NCBI GenBank assembly: GCA_964543905.1
Contig: CAZIZO010000002.1
Span: 186,001-250,000, forward strand
Source of the DNA: GCA-016699835 sp964543905
Lineage (GTDB): Bacteria > Planctomycetota > Phycisphaerae > Phycisphaerales > UBA1924
Length of the DNA: 64,000 nucleotides
Reading direction: 5' to 3'
Translations under genes and position numbers: made by a program
Notes under the pieces: generated by a model
The model's database searches: none
Seen by the model: the letters and a program-made list of their open reading frames with translations, nothing else
What the model was told of the DNA's origin: nothing
Shown here: positions 27,670-37,216 of the stretch, piece after piece
Layout: every line of letters starts with the position of its first letter
Position numbering within the stretch: position 1 is the stretch's first letter

Positions 27670-30600
27670 CTACCTCATGTGCACCCAGCCGCACCCGCAC
27701 TGGCCCGGGTAGTTTGCCCCCGGGTCGATGCCGCGGTTGTACAGGTCCATGAGATAGCGATGCAGGGCCTGGTCCTGCGTCGCGACGCCGTCGTCGTTCG
27801 ACTCGGAGGCGTCGTCCTGCGGGGGTGGGCCACCGGAACCGGGTCGTCGGCGACCGCGACCACCGGGGGGCGGGGCGTCGGGGCGGGATCCCTCGGCGGC
27901 GCCGGCGGCGGGCGCGGGTCCTCGGCGATCGGATCGCTTCTTCTCGGTGAGGAGTTTCTGGATCAACCGCTGACGCTCCTTTGTGATCTGCTGACGCGCC
28001 GCGGTGTCGTTCTCCAGCGAGAAGTAGCAGCGACCATCGACGTAGGTGGCCTCGGCCTTGGAGAACGCCGAGAGCGGGTTGCCGCTCCAGATGACGAGGT
28101 CCGCGTCCTTGCCCACCTCCAACGAACCGGTCTGGGCGTCGATCATGAGTTGCTTGGCCGCGTTGAGTGAGACGAACTTGAACGCCTCTTCGTCGCTCAG
28201 GCCGCCGTACTTGACGGCCTTCGCCGCCTCGACGTTGAGGCGTCGCGCCATTTCGTCCGAGTCGGAGTTGAAGGACATGACGCAGCCGACCTCGTGCATG
28301 AGCGTGAGGCCCGCGGGGATGGCGTCCTGGACTTCCAGTTTGTACGCCCACCAATCGCTGAAGCCGCTTCCTCCGCCGGAGTAGTCGCGCACGTAGTCCG
28401 CAACCTTGTACCCCTCGAGAATGTGTTGGAAGGTGCCGATCTTGAAGCCGTAATCCTTCGCGACGTGGCAGAGCATGACGATCTCATCCTGGCGGTAGGA
28501 GTGGCAATGGACGAGGCGCTCGCCCGCGAGGATTTCGGCGAGGGCTTCGAGTTCGAGATCACGGCGCGGCGTGTGGACGCCGCCCATCTTCATGAGCGTC
28601 GCGTATTCCTTGGCCGCGGCGAATCGATCGCGGATCAGTGTTTCCACGCCCATGCGCGTCTGCGGGTAGCGATCGCTACCCTGCCCGTTGGCCTGGCGCG
28701 GGTTTTCGCCGAGGGCGAACTTGATGCCGGGCTTGGCGCCGGCGACGTGCATGTCGTCGGGGTGGGCGCACCCCCAGCGGAGTTTGTTGGTCTGGGATTG
28801 CCCGCCGATGGCGTTGGCGCTGCCGTGCAGATTCAGCACGCAGGTCACCCCGCCCGCGAGTTGGCGATACCAATCGATGTCGTCGGGATTGGTGACGTCC
28901 TGAATTCGGACTTCGGAGGTGATCGCTTGTCCAGCCTCGTTGACCCCACCTGAGATCCCGGTGTGCGAGTGCGCGTCGATGATGCCGGGGGTGACGAACT
29001 TACCCTTGAGATCGATGGTGGTGGCTTCGGGCCCGCTCCAGGTGGGCGAACCTGAGCCGAGGGCGCGGATCTTGCCGCCGGAGACCACGATCCAGCCGTT
29101 GCGGATCGTGCCGGAGGGCCCGAGCGTCCAGAGGGTCGCATTGGAGAAGAGGAGCGTCTCTTGGGCGGGCTGCTCGGTGAGGCCATACGCACCGAACGGC
29201 GTCGGCAGGGCTTCGGGAATGTCTTTGATCGACTCGTCGTCCTCGTCGTCCGTGTCATCCTTCTTCAGACGCACGGCGCGATAGGTGTGCTTGCGGCCGT
29301 CGGGGAGGGTGCTCTCGCCCGCGAACTCGTCCTTCTCGGGAGCGTCGGCGCTGGGCTGGAAGGTGAGCGTGTCGTTCGACTTGTCGTCCTTCCCCCCGCC
29401 CAGTTGATCGAGCGGGTAGGAGAAGGTGAGTTTGCCGTTCTCGTGCTTGAGGTCGCTCGCCTTGATGATGAGGTCGTCGCCCTTGTCCTTGGAGAAGGTG
29501 AGCGTGAGCGAATCCTTGGAGACGGCGAACGTCAGTCCATCCTTGGCGGCGGGGTCCTTGATTACGTCGTCGGCCTTGGTGACGCGCCAGGTGCCGACAA
29601 AGGGATTGGGCTCGCGACGGGCGGACTTCCACGTGAACGTGCCGTTGGGGGATTCGACGACGCCGGTCATGGTCGGCGGCGAGGCGATCCAATCGACGTT
29701 GGCGCTGACGTGGACAACGCCCTGCAGGTTGGGCATGCCGAGGCGCCCCTGGTCGAAGGAGTAGGAGAGTTTCTTGCCGTCGTAGGCGAAGTTGTCGACG
29801 GTCATCGCGTTCCCGTCCTTGTCCTTCATGCCGACGAGGTTGATCGTGTTGTCCTTGTCAAAGGCGATGGCGTAGTCGGCGCGTCCGGCGAGGTCGAAGA
29901 AGAGGGGCCAGAAACCTTCGAGGGTGGGGGGTTGGCGCACGGCACTCCAGGTCATTTTCGCGCCGTCGATCCAGAGGCCCTGCCCGACGAGGGAGGCGGG
30001 GCGGCCGGCGTCGTCAACCTCGATCACGCCGGTCATGGTGACGTACCCCTTCTGCTCGCCCAACTCGGCGTAGTCAAAGATGAAACTGAGGGTTGTCTCG
30101 CCGACGGAGGACTTGCTGACCTTGACCTTCTTGTCGCCGTGATGGATGGTGATGCTGTTGTCGGCATCGAAGACGAGCGATCGCTCGGCGACGGGGGCGC
30201 CGGGGATGTCCATCTTCCACGTGCCCTCGAGTTTCTGGGCGGGTGGGGGGTTGAGTTCGTGGCGGATGCCGTCGATCCAGAGGTCGCGGAACTTGACATC
30301 CTTCTTGGTTTCTTTGTTCTTTTTGGCGAAGACGGGTCCGTCGGTCACGAGGAGGTTGGCGCGCTTGCCGACCTCGACGGTGCCGAGGTCCTTGTCCACA
30401 CCGAGGAGCGAGGCGGGGATGGTGGTGAGGGCGGCGAGGGCGGCGTCTTCGGAATAGCCGTGCTTGATCGCGGATTGCAGGTTCGCACGGAACTCGTTGC
30501 GATCACGGAGGCGGTGGGTGGTGAGCGCGAACTCGATGCCGGCGTCGGCGAGGCGGCGCGGGTTGGTGGGGGCCTGTTCCCAGGCCATCAACTCGCGGAG

Positions 30601-31614
30601 ATCGGTGCCTTCCTGCGCGCCGACGGAAGCCACATCGGGCGCCTTGGGAAAGTTGAGCGGCAAGACGAGGCTCGGGCCCGCGTGGTGCTTGGTGTTGCTT
30701 CTGAGCATGTCGATGATCGCGGGGAGGCGTTGGAACTCCGTGCCGCTGCCGACGTAGACGGTGCTCGTGCCCATCTCTTTGGCAATCTTGGCGTAGCGGA
30801 GCATCTGGAGTTCGTTGCTCGCATTGAAGAAGAAGGACTTGTCGGTGATGGAGGAGCCGACGATCTGGGCAAGGCAGTTGAAGTCGGCCTCGGGCGCGGG
30901 CCCGTGCTTGTCGCCGCCGAAGGCCCATTGGGCATCGAGGAAGGTCTGGCGGACGACGGCGATGGCGCCCATTTCGGAGCCGGGGTAGCCACCGCCGGTT
31001 TCGAAGGCGACGGCCTGGAAAACGTCGGCGCGGTAGATGGGCGGCTTGGCGGCGGAGGGATCGGTGGCGGGCTTGGCGAGGGAGACGACGGCGGACCAAC
31101 CGCGGAAGATGCCGGAGTTGGGGACGATGGCGGCGGCGCCGAAGCCGAGCGGGCGGAGGGAGTCGGCGAGAGCGGCGGAGGCGGCGGCGGCATCGACGGC
31201 ACGCCGCTGTGGGGTGATTTTGGGGTTCCAATGCGTGCCGGGGGTCGGCGCGGGGGCTGGAACGTCGAGGTCGGCGTAGGGCTCGATGAAGGCGGGGTAG
31301 ACGTGGAGGCCTTTGCAATCCCAGGCGCGGGGACCGATGGGGAGTTTGGCGGCGGCGGGCTTGCCGTCGGCGCCATTGGCGGGGGGGAGGATGGCGGTGA
31401 TTCGGCCGTCGCGGACGACGACGGTGGCGTGCTCGATGGTTTCGCCAGGTTTGGGGTGGAGGGTGCAATCGACGAGGGCGTGCCAGGTGGGGTCGGCACG
31501 GCGCGGGCCGTTGGCGGGCGAGGCGAGGGGCGAGTTGCTGGACGGCTGCGCGAGGGCGAGGGAGGCGAGGAGGAGCGCGGCGAGGAGGACGACGGGTCGG
31601 AAGGTCCAGAGCAT
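27670..31614 (-). CDS. exported 1314-residue double amidohydrolase with three internal beta repeats
   Basis: Start at the ATG at 31614, giving a signal peptide cleaved after ASLALAQ (residue 23). Residues 40-445 form an amidohydrolase-like half in which HxH is replaced by YPAFIEPYADLD. Residues 462-560, 564-668 and 670-784 are three related about 100-residue units, each opening with G-x-W (LEGTW, LEGFW, VGTW) and closing with W/Y-x-(A/S)-(V/A)-R. Residues 815-1235 are a second amidohydrolase with intact GIIDAHSHTG, VHCHSYR and FQHILEG, the likely active domain. The tail is Gly/Pro/Arg-rich and ends CGCGWVHMR. Substrate unknown; peptide or imidazolone-type amides are known for the family. Confidence 0.85.
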   Translation of the reverse strand: MLWTFRPVVLLAALLLASLALAQPSSNSPLASPANGPRRADPTWHALVDCTLHPKPGETIEHATVVVRDGRITAILPPANGADGKPAAAKLPIGPRAWDCKGLHVYPAFIEPYADLDVPAPAPTPGTHWNPKITPQRRAVDAAAASAALADSLRPLGFGAAAIVPNSGIFRGWSAVVSLAKPATDPSAAKPPIYRADVFQAVAFETGGGYPGSEMGAIAVVRQTFLDAQWAFGGDKHGPAPEADFNCLAQIVGSSITDKSFFFNASNELQMLRYAKIAKEMGTSTVYVGSGTEFQRLPAIIDMLRSNTKHHAGPSLVLPLNFPKAPDVASVGAQEGTDLRELMAWEQAPTNPRRLADAGIEFALTTHRLRDRNEFRANLQSAIKHGYSEDAALAALTTIPASLLGVDKDLGTVEVGKRANLLVTDGPVFAKKNKETKKDVKFRDLWIDGIRHELNPPPAQKLEGTWKMDIPGAPVAERSLVFDADNSITIHHGDKKVKVSKSSVGETTLSFIFDYAELGEQKGYVTMTGVIEVDDAGRPASLVGQGLWIDGAKMTWSAVRQPPTLEGFWPLFFDLAGRADYAIAFDKDNTINLVGMKDKDGNAMTVDNFAYDGKKLSYSFDQGRLGMPNLQGVVHVSANVDWIASPPTMTGVVESPNGTFTWKSARREPNPFVGTWRVTKADDVIKDPAAKDGLTFAVSKDSLTLTFSKDKGDDLIIKASDLKHENGKLTFSYPLDQLGGGKDDKSNDTLTFQPSADAPEKDEFAGESTLPDGRKHTYRAVRLKKDDTDDEDDESIKDIPEALPTPFGAYGLTEQPAQETLLFSNATLWTLGPSGTIRNGWIVVSGGKIRALGSGSPTWSGPEATTIDLKGKFVTPGIIDAHSHTGISGGVNEAGQAITSEVRIQDVTNPDDIDWYRQLAGGVTCVLNLHGSANAIGGQSQTNKLRWGCAHPDDMHVAGAKPGIKFALGENPRQANGQGSDRYPQTRMGVETLIRDRFAAAKEYATLMKMGGVHTPRRDLELEALAEILAGERLVHCHSYRQDEIVMLCHVAKDYGFKIGTFQHILEGYKVADYVRDYSGGGSGFSDWWAYKLEVQDAIPAGLTLMHEVGCVMSFNSDSDEMARRLNVEAAKAVKYGGLSDEEAFKFVSLNAAKQLMIDAQTGSLEVGKDADLVIWSGNPLSAFSKAEATYVDGRCYFSLENDTAARQQITKERQRLIQKLLTEKKRSDRRGPAPAAGAAEGSRPDAPPPGGRGRRRPGSGGPPPQDDASESNDDGVATQDQALHRYLMDLYNRGIDPGANYPGQCGCGWVHMR

Positions 31615-31972
31615 GGGCGGAGTGTACCGGAAGTGGGTGCGATTCGCCTCAGGGGCGGGTGCGGGGCTGGGCGATGAGGACGGGGCGTGTTTGGGCGCGT
31701 GGATCGGTATGAGGTGTTCCTCCCCATATGCCGAGGGACACGTTTGTGCGCGCGCACGAGGTCGGCACGAGACGGCGGGTTGAGGAGCGACCGGGAAAAC
31801 ACGATGGCGATGATGTGGGAGCAATCTGGAAGAAGGTGATGGCGGCGAGCGCGAATGTGCGCGCGGGAGCATCCGCAAACGCGGAGAGGGTTCGGCTATC
31901 ATGGGAATCCCCGAGTGAGTTGGCGCGGCGCGGGGCCGCGAGGGCAGGCGAGCGCGATCGGAGGCGTTGAAC
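31615..31972 (+). other. gene-less stretch between divergent genes
   Basis: 358 nt between the big amidohydrolase and the asparagine-synthetase-like gene. No open frame here has protein-like composition. It should hold both divergent promoters, but no box pair stands out. A GGAGG at 31960-31964 is the ribosome-binding site of the rightward gene. Confidence 0.5.
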
Positions 31973-33514
31973 GTGGCGAAGCAGTATCCGTGGTTCAGCG
32001 TGAGATGGAAGGATGGGCGAGCGGAGGCGAAGGGGACGCCGACGTATGCGCATGGGCACAAGATCAACCTGGGGCCCGGTCGGCTGGTGGATGGGATCTG
32101 GAGTGAATGGAACTGGGATGGGTCGCGGCTGACGATCCGGAACGATCGGTACGGATTTGATCCGTTGTATTACTGGCACGATCCGGCGAGCGGGGACGGG
32201 GCGATCGCGGTGTCGCCGAACATGATCCAGTTGATCGCGGAGGGGTATACGAGCGAGTTGGACTATGGAGCGCTGGGGGCGTTCATGAGGTCGGGGGTGA
32301 TGTGGGGGGTGGACACGCCTTGGGTGAAGTACAAGGCGTTGCCGGCGAACGCGACGATTGTGTGGGAAGGCGGGAAGTTGAGTGTGAGCGGGGGGCCGAC
32401 GGTGCCGAAGGCGAATCCGTTGGGACGTGAGCAGGCGATCGACGCGTACATTGATCTGTTTCGGCAGGCGATCAAGCGACGTCCGAGCACGGGGAACACG
32501 GTGATCCCGATCTCGGGCGGTCGGGATTCACGGCACATCTATGCGGAGTTGTGGCATCAGAAGATGCCGATGAAGCAGGCCTTTACGTGGGGGCCGTACA
32601 AGTCGTATCCGTGGGACGAGGTGCAGACGGCGGCGCGGCTGAGCGCGAAGTTCGGCGTGCCGCACGAGGTGGTGAAGCCCGCGCCGGGCGAAACGTTCCA
32701 GCAGTATGAGGTGCTGAAGAACACGATCACGAGCATGTGCGCGGACGATCACTTCTTCTTCATCCGGATCAACCGGTATTTCCGGGAGCGTGGATTCGAC
32801 TGCACGTACGACGGGAACACGGGGGACATCATTTCGAGCGGGACGTTTTCGACACGCGAGCGGCATGCCGCGATCACGGAGCGACGCTGGCACGACCTGA
32901 TCACGGGGACGATCTTCAAGCAGTGGTCTCCTGGGGAAGAATCTCTGCGTTGGGTGTGGGGCGAGGATTTGTACAAGCGGATGTCGGCGGAGGCGGCGGA
33001 AGCGCGGATCGTGGAGGCGATGCTTCCGGTGGTGGATTCGCCGATGCCGTACGCGATGACGACGATCTGGAACCGGACGCGACGGAAGATCGCGGTGTCG
33101 CCTTATGCGGTGTATGCGGACATCCCGCTGGTGTACAGCCCGTACGCGGACCACGACTTGTTTGACATGCTGTGCTCGCAGCCGGCGGAGTATTACTGGG
33201 ACAAGAAGTTCCATGACGAGACGATCGCGAAGAGTTATCCGATCATCGCGAACGAGGCGTACTCGTCCCCGCCGAGCAAGAAGACCCCGTACAAGTTGTC
33301 GGCGTTGGAGAAGGCGCGGATCATCCGGGACATGGTGGGGTATGCGCGGGAGCACAATCCGGCGCGGACGAAATCGGTGCTGGCGTGGGCGGCGAAGTCG
33401 TTCACGGGGAGTCCGGTGGGAAGGACGCCGCGGAAGTTCTTGAACTATTGGGTGCAGTTGGAGGCGATCGGGACGCCGGCGGCGGCGAAGGCGCACCTGG
33501 CGATGCTGGACTGA
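31973..33514 (+). CDS. asparagine-synthetase-like ATP-dependent amide ligase
   Basis: A 513-residue protein. The C-terminal half is an asparagine-synthetase (AsnB) type PP-loop ATPase: VIPISGGRDSRHIYAEL is the SGGxDS loop, and YDGNTGDIISSGTFS the downstream element. The N-terminal 150 residues follow the layout of the glutaminase half (DRYGFDPLYYW, the 'GLRPLYY' equivalent) but lack the nucleophilic Cys2, so ammonia or another nucleophile must be used. I chose the GTG at 31973 because GGAGG lies 8 nt upstream; a TTG at 31967 is too close. Members of this kind modify glycans or peptides. The next gene is an O-GlcNAc transferase. Confidence 0.82.
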   Translation: MAKQYPWFSVRWKDGRAEAKGTPTYAHGHKINLGPGRLVDGIWSEWNWDGSRLTIRNDRYGFDPLYYWHDPASGDGAIAVSPNMIQLIAEGYTSELDYGALGAFMRSGVMWGVDTPWVKYKALPANATIVWEGGKLSVSGGPTVPKANPLGREQAIDAYIDLFRQAIKRRPSTGNTVIPISGGRDSRHIYAELWHQKMPMKQAFTWGPYKSYPWDEVQTAARLSAKFGVPHEVVKPAPGETFQQYEVLKNTITSMCADDHFFFIRINRYFRERGFDCTYDGNTGDIISSGTFSTRERHAAITERRWHDLITGTIFKQWSPGEESLRWVWGEDLYKRMSAEAAEARIVEAMLPVVDSPMPYAMTTIWNRTRRKIAVSPYAVYADIPLVYSPYADHDLFDMLCSQPAEYYWDKKFHDETIAKSYPIIANEAYSSPPSKKTPYKLSALEKARIIRDMVGYAREHNPARTKSVLAWAAKSFTGSPVGRTPRKFLNYWVQLEAIGTPAAAKAHLAMLD

Positions 33515-33659
33515 TGCAGATGGCTCGGCCCCGGATCGGGTGTCGGGGCGTGGTCGCCGCGTGAAAACTGACGGAGAGGCGAGGTGCGGGACCGATGCAC
33601 GCGGAGGCCGCGGCGAGGTCCGCGGGTGGTGTGGCGCGCTGGCCCATACTGGGGATCGC

Positions 33660-35432
33660 ATGACGACGACGCGGACGATCGACGAGTTGGTGAAGTTGGC
33701 CGAGGCGGGCTCATTTGAGGCGTGCGAGCGCGGGGCTCGAGCATGGCTGGTGGAGCACCCCGGGGATGTGGCGGCGTCGTACCTCCTGGGGCTGTCGCTG
33801 ATGCGGATGGGAAGGCTGGACGAGTCGGTGGCGCCCCTGGGGGTGGCGGCGGCGCAGGAGCCGCCGCAACGGGATTGTGTGATGAACCACGCGGACGCGC
33901 TCTTCGGGTGCGGGAGGTACGTGGAAGGGGCGAGGGAGATGGCACGGGCGACGCGGTACTACCCGGCGTGTGGGCGCGCGCACGCGAAGTTGGCGTTCAT
34001 GCTGATGCGATGCGGGATGTTCGTGGACGCGATGGAATCGTGCCTGCGGGCGATGCAACTCGAGCCAAAGGCGGGGGACGTGGCGGCGTTGTTCGGAACG
34101 TGCCTGACCTCGCTGGGAAGGCCGGAGGAGGCGGAGGGGTGGTTTGAGAAGGCGGTGGCGCTGGAGCCGACGAACTACTTTGTGCAGGGGGAGCGGGCGT
34201 TCCATTGCAACTATGTGCACGGCAGGACGCGGGAGGAGACGCTCCGCGAGCACGAGCGGTATGGGTCCTTGGTGCGGGGGAGCGGCGGGGCGGGGCCAGA
34301 GCGCGAGTATGACGCCGATCCGAATCGGCGACTGCGGGTGGGCCTCGTTTCCGCGGACCTGGGCGACCATCCGGTGGCGCGGTTCCTGCGGGGGTGGTTG
34401 GCGCATCGGGATGGCGAGCAGTTTTCGTTGTACGCGTACTCGAACCTGGCACGGGAGGACGAGTGCACGGCGGAGATCAAGGGGCTGTTCACGGCGTGGC
34501 GGACCATCCGGAACATGACGGACCAGGCGGCGACGGACCTTGTGCGGCGGGATGAGATCGACATCCTGATCGATCTGTCGGGGTTGACGGGCGGATCGCG
34601 GATGCGGGTGATGGCGGCGCGCGCGGCGCCGGTGCAGATGACGTACCTGGGGTATCCGAACACGACGGGCTTGACGGAGATCGACTACCGCATCGTGGAC
34701 GACCTGACGGACCCAGAGGGGGCGGACGCGTGGGCGACGGAGGAGTTGCTGCGGATGCCCGCCCCATTCTTGTGCTGGACGCCGCCGGAAAACTCGCCGA
34801 ATGTTCGGGCGAGGGAGGCGGAGCGTCCGTTCACGTTCGGATCATTCAACTATCCGGGAAAGATGAGCGAGCACACGCTGGAGTTGTGGCGTCGGGTGCT
34901 CGAGGCGACGCCCGGATCGCGGCTGATGCTCAAGGCGAAGGGGTTTGACGAGCCGAAGAGCCGGGCGAGCGTGGAGAAGCACCTCGGGGCGTGCGGGCTG
35001 GACCTGTCGCGGGTGGAGTTGCGCGGGTTCGCGGAGGACCTGCGTTCGCACCTGGCGCACTACGAGGACGTGGACGTGGCGTTGGACCCGTTCCCGTATC
35101 ACGGGACGACGACGACGTGCGAGGCGCTGTGGATGGGCGTGCCGGTGGTGTCGCTCGTGGGGGATCGGCACGCGTCACGGGTGGGGCTTTCGATCCTCAG
35201 CGCCGTGGGGCTTGGGTCGATGGTGGCACGGGACGAGGACCACTATGTGGCGATCGCGGGGATGCTGGCGTCGCGTCCCGCGGCGCTGGCGGCGCTGCGT
35301 GCCAGCCTGCGGGCACGCGTGGCGGGGTCGGCGCTGTGTGATGCGCCGGGGTTTGCGCGACGATTCGAGGGCTCCCTGCGGGCGGCGTGGCGGCAGCGGT
35401 CGGCGCGGCGGTTGTTTGCGCGGGCGGCGTAG
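33660..35432 (+). CDS. TPR-containing O-GlcNAc transferase, SPINDLY family
   Basis: A 590-residue protein from the ATG at 33660. Residues 1-200 are tetratricopeptide repeats (SYLLGLSLMRMGRLDESVAPL, HAKLAFMLMRCGMFVDAMESC, FGTCLTSLGRPEEAEGWFEKA). The C-terminal GT41 part shows RVGLVSADLGDHPVARFL, TYLGYPNTTGLTEIDYRI, FGSFNYPGKMSEHTLELW and DPFPYHGTTTTCEALWMGVP, the standard SPINDLY/OGT set with the catalytic His region and UDP-binding segment. It should transfer a sugar from a nucleotide sugar to Ser/Thr of proteins. It is downstream of the asparagine-synthetase-like gene on the same strand, 145 nt away. Confidence 0.92.
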   Translation: MTTTRTIDELVKLAEAGSFEACERGARAWLVEHPGDVAASYLLGLSLMRMGRLDESVAPLGVAAAQEPPQRDCVMNHADALFGCGRYVEGAREMARATRYYPACGRAHAKLAFMLMRCGMFVDAMESCLRAMQLEPKAGDVAALFGTCLTSLGRPEEAEGWFEKAVALEPTNYFVQGERAFHCNYVHGRTREETLREHERYGSLVRGSGGAGPEREYDADPNRRLRVGLVSADLGDHPVARFLRGWLAHRDGEQFSLYAYSNLAREDECTAEIKGLFTAWRTIRNMTDQAATDLVRRDEIDILIDLSGLTGGSRMRVMAARAAPVQMTYLGYPNTTGLTEIDYRIVDDLTDPEGADAWATEELLRMPAPFLCWTPPENSPNVRAREAERPFTFGSFNYPGKMSEHTLELWRRVLEATPGSRLMLKAKGFDEPKSRASVEKHLGACGLDLSRVELRGFAEDLRSHLAHYEDVDVALDPFPYHGTTTTCEALWMGVPVVSLVGDRHASRVGLSILSAVGLGSMVARDEDHYVAIAGMLASRPAALAALRASLRARVAGSALCDAPGFARRFEGSLRAAWRQRSARRLFARAA

Positions 35433-35496
35433 CGCGGTCCTGGCGTGAAGCGCGACGGGGAGCGGCACGAAGGGAACTCGCGCCGCCTCGGGGGCG

Positions 35497-37146
35497 TTAC
35501 CAGATAAATCGCATGCGGCCGACATCGGGGATGGGGATGCCCTTGATCCATTCGGGGGAGGGAAAGTAGACGAAGAAGGCCTTGCCGATGAGGAGGTCGC
35601 GATTGACGACGCCGTGCGTCTCGTCGAGTTGGGCGACCCAGGGATCGGGCATGTCCCAGAAGCGGCCGTCGAGGGAGGAGGGGCTGTTGTCACCGCAGAC
35701 GAAGAACTGGTGCTGGTTGAGGAAGATGGGGGCGCGGGGGCTGGTGGCGCGGGCGGACTTGGCTTGGTTGAAGACGGCGGTGTCGGGCTGGTAGAAGATG
35801 TCGCGGGAGAGGGCGACGCGGGCGAGTTCGAAGGCGCCGCCGGAGAACTCGACGCGGACCTGAGGGTGCTTGTAGATCTGTCGGTTGGCGAGCCCATCGA
35901 AGGTGTTCATGGCGACGGACTTCCAGCGATCGGCGATGGTGAAGGCGTTGGTGAGGCGTTCGTCGATGGACCAGTTGTACTCACCGTGGAGGGCGAGCGT
36001 GTCGTCGATCCAGAGTTGGAGGGATTGGTCGACGTGCCAGAAGTCGAGGTTGGCATACTGACCGGGCTTGAGCACGGCGGGAAGTTCCTTCTGGGCGAGG
36101 GATGTCCAGGGCGCGTCGGAGGCGTGATCCGACGGGGTGGGCCGCATCTCGAGGGCGGCGACGCACGCGTTGGGGGACGTTGGACGGATGCTGGCGCGGA
36201 ACTCGTGACCGCGTGCGACGACGACGGCGGACCACGAGAGGCCTTGGGCCTTGGGCTTGAGGCCCATGGAGACACGAAGGTCGGAGACGGGGAACCTGGC
36301 GTTCTTGGCGCCGGAGGGCCCTTCGTTGTAGGCATAGTAATCGCGGACCTCGCGGCGCGCGTCCCACGAAAGTGTGGTTGGACTCTCGCCGGCGTAGGTG
36401 TACTCGCGCTTGTTGGCGATCTCCCAGCCCGGGTCTTGGGAGGTCCAGGGGGAGGCGTAGGGGCGCTCGGTCGGGGGGACGATGGGGGTGTAGCGCGAAT
36501 CGAAGACGAGTTGCCACATGGAACGCTGGGCGAGTTCGGGCTTTCGGGCGATGGACCAGCCCGGGAGGGTCCAGGAGTTGGTGTTGGCGTCGAGTTTTTC
36601 GTTGGGGGGGACGGAGCGGACGAAGACGTCCCCGTCGGCGAGGGCGATTTCTTCGTTGGGGAGGCCGATGAGGCGTTTGATGTAGTTTTCCTGTGGGTTG
36701 TTGGGATTTTTGAAGACGACGACGTCGAAGCGATGGGGGTCATAGATGGAGTAGAGGTATTTCATGACGAAGATGCGATCCCCGGCGCGGGTGCGGACGT
36801 GGGCGCGTTCGCCGAGGTCTTCGAGGGTGATGGGGTCCTTGACCTTGATTTTGGGGGTGGTGCCGCGCGGCGTGGCGTTCGCACCTTGGAAGGGCGGGGG
36901 TTCATCGGCGGACCCGACACCCTCCCATGGACCGACGGGCCAGGAGTAGCCGTTTTTGGGATCGGTGAAGCGCATGTGGGCGCCCATGAGGGTGGGGGCC
37001 ATGGAGCCGGTGGGGATGAGGAAGGCCTCGACGACAAACCCGCGGAAGACGAAGGCGAGGGCGAAGGAGATGACCACCGAGATGAGGGTCTCCTTGACGG
37101 ACGACTTGTTCACATGAGGCGGGGGGGTCGATTGGGAGTCGGTCAT
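35497..37146 (-). CDS. lepB: signal peptidase I with a 300-residue insertion
   Basis: Cleaves Sec signal peptides outside the membrane. 549 residues from the ATG at 37146. One membrane segment (about 19-40) precedes the catalytic Ser48 in IPTGSMAPTL; the general-base Lys157 is in NYIKRLIGLPNEE; the C-terminal box is FFVCGDNSPSSLDGRFW near 485. Typical bacterial enzymes are 200-320 residues; here about 300 residues lie between the Lys box and the last box, including a beta-rich piece with LDFWHVDQSLQLWIDDTLAL that recalls laminin-G/concanavalin-like sandwiches. The extra domain may bind substrates or sugar. Confidence 0.93.
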   Translation of the reverse strand: MTDSQSTPPPHVNKSSVKETLISVVISFALAFVFRGFVVEAFLIPTGSMAPTLMGAHMRFTDPKNGYSWPVGPWEGVGSADEPPPFQGANATPRGTTPKIKVKDPITLEDLGERAHVRTRAGDRIFVMKYLYSIYDPHRFDVVVFKNPNNPQENYIKRLIGLPNEEIALADGDVFVRSVPPNEKLDANTNSWTLPGWSIARKPELAQRSMWQLVFDSRYTPIVPPTERPYASPWTSQDPGWEIANKREYTYAGESPTTLSWDARREVRDYYAYNEGPSGAKNARFPVSDLRVSMGLKPKAQGLSWSAVVVARGHEFRASIRPTSPNACVAALEMRPTPSDHASDAPWTSLAQKELPAVLKPGQYANLDFWHVDQSLQLWIDDTLALHGEYNWSIDERLTNAFTIADRWKSVAMNTFDGLANRQIYKHPQVRVEFSGGAFELARVALSRDIFYQPDTAVFNQAKSARATSPRAPIFLNQHQFFVCGDNSPSSLDGRFWDMPDPWVAQLDETHGVVNRDLLIGKAFFVYFPSPEWIKGIPIPDVGRMRFIW

Positions 37147-37216
37147 AGGGTGGAGGGTACCCGTTCGGCGGAGCAACGGAGCCGCACGGAGGGGACCAGC
37201 CCGAGGGAAGTATCGA

